A stretch of DNA of 10,277 nucleotides from contig JALAHE010000071.1 in the NCBI GenBank assembly GCA_022712075.1, positions 1 through 10,277 on the forward strand, written 5' to 3'. This stretch comes from Galactobacter sp. GTDB lineage: Bacteria; Actinomycetota; Actinomycetes; Actinomycetales; Micrococcaceae. Numbering within the stretch: position 1 is the first letter of the stretch; the number at the start of each line of letters is the position of its first letter. Below are positions 5,855 through 10,277 of the stretch, in pieces. The notes beneath the pieces were generated by a model, which saw only the letters and a list, made by a program, of their open reading frames with translations, was not told the origin of the DNA and searched no databases. Made by a program: the position numbers and the translations under genes.

Positions 5855-6715
5855 ATGAGTCAGCCCGACGTCGCCGCGTCGCAGCAGGAAACGGCCCAGA
5901 AGCCGAAGAATCTGCGCGAGACCGTCTCGGTCGTTTCGCGACTGGCGCCGAAGCAGCTCAACGACGAACTCGCGCTCACGCTGCGCCAGCTGCAGTCGAA
6001 GGGCGTCTCGCTCGGTGTTTCAGCGGCCCTCGTCGTGGGCGGCCTCGTGTTCGTCTCCCTCGTGATGATTGCGCTGGTCGTCGCGGCCATCGCGGGCCTC
6101 GCGACCGTCATGCCCCTGTGGCTCTCGGCGCTCATTGTTGCGCTCGTCTTCCTCGTGATCGGTGGCCTCCTGGCCGGCGTGGGCGCCCTGCGCGCCAAGA
6201 ACACGCTCCCCGAGGCCGTGGCCATCCCGAAGCAGGCCATGCTGCGCGTTCAGCACGATCTCGGCGTGCTCCGCGAGGGCACCGCCTTCGACCCTGCCAC
6301 GCTGACGGCCGCCAAGCCGGCGAAGGAGTCGAAGAAGGCCTCCCTGAAGCAGGACACGGTTCCCGCCTCGCAGGAGCCGGAGGTCAAGGCCCCCAAGCCC
6401 ACCGAGGCCGAGCTCCGCCGCCGCCTGGCCCGCCGCCGCGAGCACCTCGCCGAGCTGCGCGACACCTTCGGCGAGCAGACCGACGTCAAGGCTCGCGTGG
6501 GGGCCGCCGCCCAGCGCTTCTCCGCCGCCACGAGCCGCGCCACGAGCAACGCCAAGGAGGGCCTGGACCGCGCCCAGGTGGGCCTCAGCGACACCGTCAA
6601 TGACCGCGAGCAGCTGCGCGCCACGGCCGAGAAGGTGGGCCCGTGGGTCGTCGTCTCGCTCGCCGCCACCGCCGTCGTCGTGTTCATCCGCCGCCTGTTC
6701 CGCAAGGCCAAGTAG
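5855..6715 (+). CDS. Holin-superfamily III-like membrane protein fused to a DUF3618 domain
   Basis: A 286-aa membrane protein. Residues 33-115 resemble the actinobacterial 'phage holin family' module (PF07332 type): an amphipathic lead-in LAPKQLNDELALTLRQL, then two hydrophobic spans at about 51-80 and 86-112. A charged Lys/Pro/Ala-rich linker (about 150-182) follows. Residues 183-215 look like DUF3618 (EAELRRRLARRREHLAEL, then TDVKARVG), followed by an Ala/Ser-rich stretch and a third span at 263-278 with a basic tail RRLFRKAK. The start at 5855 is set by AGGAGG (5841-5846) with 8-nt spacing; an in-frame ATG at 5804 lies within the small hairpin and lacks such a site. The name reflects homology, not lysis: no endolysin or phage genes are nearby. 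A housekeeping envelope role, linked to the neighbouring lipid and sugar genes, is likely but unproven. Confidence 0.8.
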   Translation: MSQPDVAASQQETAQKPKNLRETVSVVSRLAPKQLNDELALTLRQLQSKGVSLGVSAALVVGGLVFVSLVMIALVVAAIAGLATVMPLWLSALIVALVFLVIGGLLAGVGALRAKNTLPEAVAIPKQAMLRVQHDLGVLREGTAFDPATLTAAKPAKESKKASLKQDTVPASQEPEVKAPKPTEAELRRRLARRREHLAELRDTFGEQTDVKARVGAAAQRFSAATSRATSNAKEGLDRAQVGLSDTVNDREQLRATAEKVGPWVVVSLAATAVVVFIRRLFRKAK

Positions 6716-6782
6716 GGTTTCTCGTTCCCGGCTGATGCCGGATCGGAAACGCATCGGGTCGACAGGGGAGGGACGAGACACG

Positions 6783-7442
6783 GTGAGGATCATTGGCGCT
6801 GGAACGCGCGACGACATCCACTACGTGGAACGCCACACCTTCTGGACGGCCCCGAACCTCATCACGCTGGCCCGCTTCCTGCTGGTCCCGGTGTTTGTGG
6901 CCCTCGTGGCCTCTCACCACTACGTCTGGGCGTTCTGGACGCTCGCCGTGCTCTTCTCCACCGATTGGGTGGACGGCTACGTGGCGCGGCGCTTCAACCA
7001 GATCTCCTCGGTCGGCAAGTGGCTCGACCCGCTCGCCGATCGCCTCGCGCTGATCATCGTCTCGGCCACCTACGTGATCTTCCACGTGGCCCCTGCGTGG
7101 TTCGTTTGGGCCATCCTCATCCCTGACCTGGTCCTGCTCTTCAACGCGATCTTCCTCTTCAAGGGCAGCCCGGAGCTCCCGGTCTCGATCCTCGGCAAGA
7201 TCCGCACGGCGTTCCTCATGGTCGCCGCGCCCCTGCTGCTCCTGGCGCAGGCCAACTTCTCCTGGGCTCCGGCCCTGCAGGCCGTCTGCACCGTCATGCT
7301 GGCCATCGGTTCGGCGCTGCACGTCGCCGCCTCGGTCGGCTACCTGCTCGCCGCCCAAGCCAAGGCGAGGCAGCTGAGGCAAGGCACGACGTCGGGCGCT
7401 CGCCAAGGCGAGCCGCTCACCGAGGCCGGGGGAGAGGGCTGA
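6783..7442 (+). CDS. CDP-alcohol phosphatidyltransferase (PgsA/cardiolipin-synthase-like)
   Basis: A 219-aa integral membrane enzyme that would replace CMP of a CDP-linked lipid with an alcohol, making a phospholipid or its precursor. The family signature is complete: D61-WV-D64-G65-YV-A68-R69, eight residues, G78-KWL-D82-PLA-D86. These acidic residues bind metal and the CDP moiety. The segment PNLITLARF (24-32) before it and LGKIRTAFLM after it fit the PgsA-type subgroup. About six hydrophobic spans are visible, and a polar C-terminal tail runs from about residue 193. The GTG at 6783 was chosen because GGAGGG (6767-6772) lies 10 nt upstream and the protein then begins just before the conserved domain; an in-frame ATG at 6735 has poorer support. 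The stop overlaps the next start by one base, implying translational coupling. The alcohol (glycerol-3-phosphate, inositol phosphate or another) cannot be assigned. Confidence 0.9.
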   Translation: MRIIGAGTRDDIHYVERHTFWTAPNLITLARFLLVPVFVALVASHHYVWAFWTLAVLFSTDWVDGYVARRFNQISSVGKWLDPLADRLALIIVSATYVIFHVAPAWFVWAILIPDLVLLFNAIFLFKGSPELPVSILGKIRTAFLMVAAPLLLLAQANFSWAPALQAVCTVMLAIGSALHVAASVGYLLAAQAKARQLRQGTTSGARQGEPLTEAGGEG

Positions 7443-8338
7443 TGGAGTGGCTCGCCGTCATCTGCGCCATTGCCTCGGCCGCGTTCTTAGCCTTCGGCAC
7501 TCAGAGACAGTCCTCGGCCGTCCAAGCGGACACGGGCGGACTCGACGTCAATTCGCGCGGCATGATCCGCCTGCTGACCAATCCCCGCTGGCTCTTTGGC
7601 CTCGCGCTCATGGGCGTTGGCATGCTCCTCAATGTCGCGGCGCTGTCGATGGCGCCGCTGACCGTGGTGCAGCCGCTCGGCGCCATCGCGCTCGTCATGA
7701 CGACCATCATCAACTCGCGTGACCAGGGCATCAAGATCAACCGGGCCACGTGGATCTCGATCATCGTGTGCATGACCGGTTCCGTGGCGTTCGTGCTGCT
7801 GGCAGTAAAGGCCACGCGCGAAACCCATCTGTCGACGGAAGCCGAGTGGACCGTCGTCGGTCTGCTTGCGGTCGTCGTGGTCTTTTTCGGCGGCATCGCT
7901 TTCGCACGCCGCCGCAGGCCCCACGGAGCGTTCTTCTACATCGTTGGGGCTGGTATTCTCTTCGGCTTAACCGCCGTGCTCGTGCGGACCATTGCCATGG
8001 CCTTCAAGCACTACGATGCGGGCGTGCCCTTCTGGCTGCAGGTGCCGTGGATGCCGCTCATCGCGATCATCGTGGCCGGCCTCATGGGCCAGTACTTCAA
8101 CCAGAACGCCTACTCCTCGGGTCCTCCCGAGCTCGTGATCGCCGGGTTGACGGTGATCGACCCCATGGTGGGCGTGGCGATCGGCATCTTCATTCTCGGC
8201 GAGCTCCGCCCCGACATCCATCCCGTCGTGGGTCTGTCCATGGCTGGCGCTGCCATCGTTGCTATCGTGGGGGTCGTTGCCCTGTCCCGGCACCACCCGG
8301 ACGTCCTGGAGCGCAAGGAAAAGCGCTCCAAGGAGTAA
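7442..8338 (+). CDS. DMT superfamily (EamA/NIPA-like) membrane transporter
   Basis: A 298-aa polytopic membrane protein with about nine to ten hydrophobic spans (roughly 3-20, 50-72, 73-92, 104-124, 137-155, 163-186, 203-222, 231-253, 262-282). The pattern fits two EamA-type repeats. The segment SMAPLTVVQPLGAIALV (69-85) near the end of the first half, and its counterpart AGLTVIDPMVGVAIGIFILGE (234-254) in the second, match the drug/metabolite transporter superfamily, with resemblance to the NIPA magnesium-transporter branch. The tail after 282 is highly charged and cytoplasmic. The ATG overlaps the stop of the phosphatidyltransferase (TGATG) with a GGGGGAGAGG ribosome-binding region just before, so the two proteins are probably made together. 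In this context a role in moving a lipid-linked or other envelope precursor is possible; cation transport is the alternative. Substrate unknown. Confidence 0.82.
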   Translation: MEWLAVICAIASAAFLAFGTQRQSSAVQADTGGLDVNSRGMIRLLTNPRWLFGLALMGVGMLLNVAALSMAPLTVVQPLGAIALVMTTIINSRDQGIKINRATWISIIVCMTGSVAFVLLAVKATRETHLSTEAEWTVVGLLAVVVVFFGGIAFARRRRPHGAFFYIVGAGILFGLTAVLVRTIAMAFKHYDAGVPFWLQVPWMPLIAIIVAGLMGQYFNQNAYSSGPPELVIAGLTVIDPMVGVAIGIFILGELRPDIHPVVGLSMAGAAIVAIVGVVALSRHHPDVLERKEKRSKE

Positions 8339-8392
8339 GCGACCCGCGCCACCGCACCCGGTGGGCGGACCCGAAACAAGGAGTTCCCCCAC

Positions 8393-9583
8393 GTGAGTGC
8401 CGAGCGGCCGCTGCGCATCCTCATCGCCTGCGACACCTACCCGCCGGACGTGAACGGCGCCGCCGTGTTCTGCTTCCGCCTGGCCACCGCCATGAGCGCG
8501 CGCGGGCACGAGGTGCACGTCGTTGCCGCGCGCAGCGACAACGGCCCGAGCTACGTGGAGCACCGCCCCGAGGCGACCGTGCACCGCGTCAAGAGCCATA
8601 AGGCGCCCACGCACGAGAGCTACCGGCTGTGCCTGCCCGTGACGGCCAACAAGGTCATCGCCGACGTCATCGACGAGATCAAGCCCGATGTGGTGCACAT
8701 CCAGTGCCACTACATGATCGGCAACGCGGCCGAGAAGCAGGCCACCAAGCGCGGACTGCGGCTCATCGCCACGAACCACTTCATCCCGGAGAACCTGGAG
8801 CCCTTCCTGCCGTTCCCGCAGTGGTTCCTCAACATCGTCTCCAAGAACTCGTGGCGTGACATGGGCAAGATCATGGGCCGCGCCGATGTGGTCACGACGC
8901 CCACGCCGCTCGCGGCGCGGGAGATGCGCGTCCGCGCCGGCCTCGAGCACGTGCTGGCGCTCTCCAACGGCATCGATTCCGCCAAGTACGAGGCGCACGA
9001 GGGCGAGGAGATCGCCCACCCGGATCACCAGGTGGTGCTCTTTGCCGGGCGCCTGGCCGTGGAGAAGAACGTCGACGTCTTGATCCGCGCGATCGCGCGC
9101 CTGAAGGGCTCAAACCCTCCGCACCTGCGGCTCGTGGGCGAGGGCGAGCAGCGCCCCAAGCTCCTCAAGCTCGCCCAGGACCTGGGCGTTGAGGACCGCG
9201 TGCACTTCCTCGGCTTCGTGGACGACGCGACGCTGCGCGCCGAGTACCTGGCCGCCGATGTCTTCTGCCAGCCGGGCACGGCCGAGCTGCAGTCGCTCGT
9301 GACGCTCGAGGCGCTCTCCGCGTCGCGCCCCGTGGTGCTCGCCAACGCGCTTGCGCTGCCGCACCTCGTGGACGAGGGCGTCAACGGGTACCTTTTTGAG
9401 CCGGGCAACGACGCCGATCTGGCGGCCAAGCTGGAGGCCGTCCTCGACCTCACGCCCGCGGACCGCGCCGCCATGGGAGCGGCCGGGCACGCCAAGGCCC
9501 TGCTCCACGCCGAGAAGAAGACGATGGACACCTTCGAGGACCTCTACCGCGGGGCGCCCGCCGCGAAGTACATGGGGGCCTAA
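8393..9583 (+). CDS. GT4-type glycosyltransferase, glycolipid or mannosyl transferase-like
   Basis: A 396-aa GT-B-fold glycosyltransferase of family GT4 type. The N-terminal domain starts with ILIACDTYPPDVNGAA (9-24), the glycine-containing loop typical of the group, and includes a DVVHIQCHYMIGN stretch and ATNHFIPENLEPF, a segment reminiscent of GT4 enzymes acting on lipid acceptors. The donor domain begins with VVLFAGRLAVEKN; Arg220 and Lys225 are the expected diphosphate contacts. The EX7E pair is Glu298 and Glu306 (AELQSLVTLEAL). There is no membrane span or signal peptide, so action at the inner membrane face is likely. The GTG start is supported by AAGGAG (8378-8383), 9 nt upstream. It follows the transporter gene after 54 nt and ends the five-gene run before a strong terminator. 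A mannosyl- or glucosyl-lipid product is an inference only. Confidence 0.92.
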   Translation: MSAERPLRILIACDTYPPDVNGAAVFCFRLATAMSARGHEVHVVAARSDNGPSYVEHRPEATVHRVKSHKAPTHESYRLCLPVTANKVIADVIDEIKPDVVHIQCHYMIGNAAEKQATKRGLRLIATNHFIPENLEPFLPFPQWFLNIVSKNSWRDMGKIMGRADVVTTPTPLAAREMRVRAGLEHVLALSNGIDSAKYEAHEGEEIAHPDHQVVLFAGRLAVEKNVDVLIRAIARLKGSNPPHLRLVGEGEQRPKLLKLAQDLGVEDRVHFLGFVDDATLRAEYLAADVFCQPGTAELQSLVTLEALSASRPVVLANALALPHLVDEGVNGYLFEPGNDADLAAKLEAVLDLTPADRAAMGAAGHAKALLHAEKKTMDTFEDLYRGAPAAKYMGA

Positions 9584-9652
9584 CCGCCCCGTGCCCCGTG
9601 CCTAGGCGTGCCATAGCGCCCCACCCGGGCACGCGCCGTCGAGCCTTAACGC

Positions 9653-9686
9653 ACGAGGGGCCCCGCCGACCGGCGGGGCCCCTCGT
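9653..9686. terminator. Perfect palindromic hairpin, bidirectional terminator
   Basis: ACGAGGGGCCCCGCCG (9653-9668) is followed after AC by its exact complement (9671-9686), giving a GC-rich stem of 15-16 bp. It lies 70 nt after the second GT4 gene stop and 15 nt from the stop of the convergent DUF4190 gene, so it can serve both. T-tracts are short or absent, as is common in actinobacterial terminators. The remaining 70 bp between the GT4 stop and the hairpin show nothing recognisable. Confidence 0.8.
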
Positions 9687-9700
9687 CAGTCCTCCTGGAC

Positions 9701-10277
9701 TCAGGGATTGAGCGTCGAGGCGGTGCAGGTGACGCTGCCCGTGCCCGACTGCTTCGTGAGGCTCTTGCCGTCCACGGCGATCTCGCAGCCCACGGCGCCT
9801 CCGCTCGGACTCGTCACGGTGAGAGCAAAGCCGTCGAAGCCGGTGACCTTGTCGTCCTTGGTCCACGAGCCGCTGAAGGTGTCCTGCGCCTGGCCCTTCA
9901 GCGAGCCGTAGCTCAGGGTCCCCTCGCCGTCGGCCGTTGCTGAGTAGGACACGGAGAACTCCTTGTTCGACTGCTCCTCGACCTTGGAGACGACCATGGC
10001 AGCAAGGACCATGATGATGATGCCCACCACCACGGCGACGGCACCCATCCCGATGCCGGCGATCGAGGTGCCGTGCGGCCGCTGCTTCTGCAGCACGCCG
10101 ACGATGCCGAGCACCAGGGCCAGGACGCCGAGGCCGAGGCCAAAGACGGGGACCCAGCAGAACACGAGGGCGAGGATGCCGAGCACGAGGGCTGCGATGC
10201 CAAAGCCGTTGCCGGGGCGCTGGGCCGGCGGCACCGGGGCACCCTGGTAGTACTGCGGCGGGTAGGGCTGCTGGGGC
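9701..10277 (-). CDS. DUF4190-type membrane protein with MmpS-like C-terminal domain (partial, 5' end outside window)
   Basis: The reading frame is open to the right edge of the window, so the true start lies beyond it; 191 residues are visible. A GTG at 10234 could start translation, but the codons above it continue a Pro/Gln/Tyr-rich leader (PQQPYPPQYYQGAPVPPAQ), which is typical of DUF4190 proteins, so the gene is treated as truncated. Two hydrophobic segments follow (GFGIAALVLGILALVFCW through IVGVL, then SIAGIGMGAVAVVVGI through AAMVV). The C-terminal part of about 105 residues is polar, with a Ser/Thr/Gly-rich beta-like pattern and two cysteines in GCEIAVDGK and SVTCTAS. That spacing resembles MmpS-type accessory domains, where such cysteines form a disulfide, pointing to an extracytoplasmic location. 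Function unknown; it converges on the envelope cluster and shares its terminator. Confidence 0.78.
   Translation of the reverse strand, partial: PQQPYPPQYYQGAPVPPAQRPGNGFGIAALVLGILALVFCWVPVFGLGLGVLALVLGIVGVLQKQRPHGTSIAGIGMGAVAVVVGIIIMVLAAMVVSKVEEQSNKEFSVSYSATADGEGTLSYGSLKGQAQDTFSGSWTKDDKVTGFDGFALTVTSPSGGAVGCEIAVDGKSLTKQSGTGSVTCTASTLNP

Noticed and set aside
5855..6715. The holin-like gene as evidence of a prophage.
   Set aside because: No endolysin, integrase, structural gene or attachment site is nearby, although a tRNA gene lies upstream; no repeat of the tRNA 3' end was noticed in the window. The family occurs widely as a chromosomal gene.
6020..6817. A 265-aa minus-strand frame opposite the holin-like gene.
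   Set aside because: It lies opposite a gene with a clear ribosome binding site and membrane domains, and is Gly/Glu/His-rich without motifs.
7967..9028. A 353-aa minus-strand open frame opposite the transporter and the second GT4 gene.
   Set aside because: It crosses two well-supported genes, shows no recognisable domain, and has antisense-type composition.

Overview
The window looks like chromosomal DNA of a high-GC actinobacterium. The evidence is the strongly GC-rich base composition, a bacterial DnaG primase, frequent GTG starts (four of the nine genes), TANNNT -10 boxes placed so close to start codons that leaderless transcripts are plausible, and gene families common in Actinomycetota (holin-like/DUF3618 membrane protein, Pro/Gln/Tyr-rich DUF4190 protein). 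Genus cannot be fixed by reading alone. No phage, transposon, CRISPR or other clear mobile-element signature is present, and the region reads as core or near-core genome.

Layout, left to right. (1) 1-1837, minus strand: a zinc-type alcohol dehydrogenase (29-985) with a hairpin right after its stop, preceded upstream by a TetR-family regulator (1199-1837). A TATAGT -10 box and a near-palindromic site sit in the 213-bp gap between them, suggesting local control of the dehydrogenase. (2) 1973-3874, plus strand: dnaG, the replication primase, divergent from the TetR gene and probably read from a promoter whose -10 box lies 6 nt before the GTG. (3) 3896-3962: an elaborate nested inverted repeat with four copies of CTTTGAGGC at 19-20 nt steps, lying between dnaG and a convergent YjaB-like GNAT acetyltransferase (3957-4436, minus). 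(4) 4460-4611: a complete promoter, a tRNA-Asn(GTT) gene with encoded CCA, and a strong intrinsic terminator. (5) 4678-9583, plus strand: five co-directional genes (GT4 glycosyltransferase, fused holin-like/DUF3618 membrane protein, CDP-alcohol phosphatidyltransferase, DMT/NIPA-like membrane transporter, second GT4 glycosyltransferase), closed by a perfect 16-bp palindrome at 9653-9686. (6) 9701-10277, minus: a DUF4190-type membrane protein with an MmpS-like extracytoplasmic domain, cut by the window edge.

The most coherent functional unit is the five-gene block, which combines phospholipid head-group synthesis with two retaining-type sugar transferases and membrane proteins. An envelope glycolipid or phosphoglycan role is a reasonable inference, but the exact product cannot be read from sequence. 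No convincing new defence, mobile or RNA system was found. The best leads are the four-fold repeat after dnaG, the fused holin/DUF3618 protein, and the alcohol dehydrogenase that lacks the usual structural-zinc cysteine loop.
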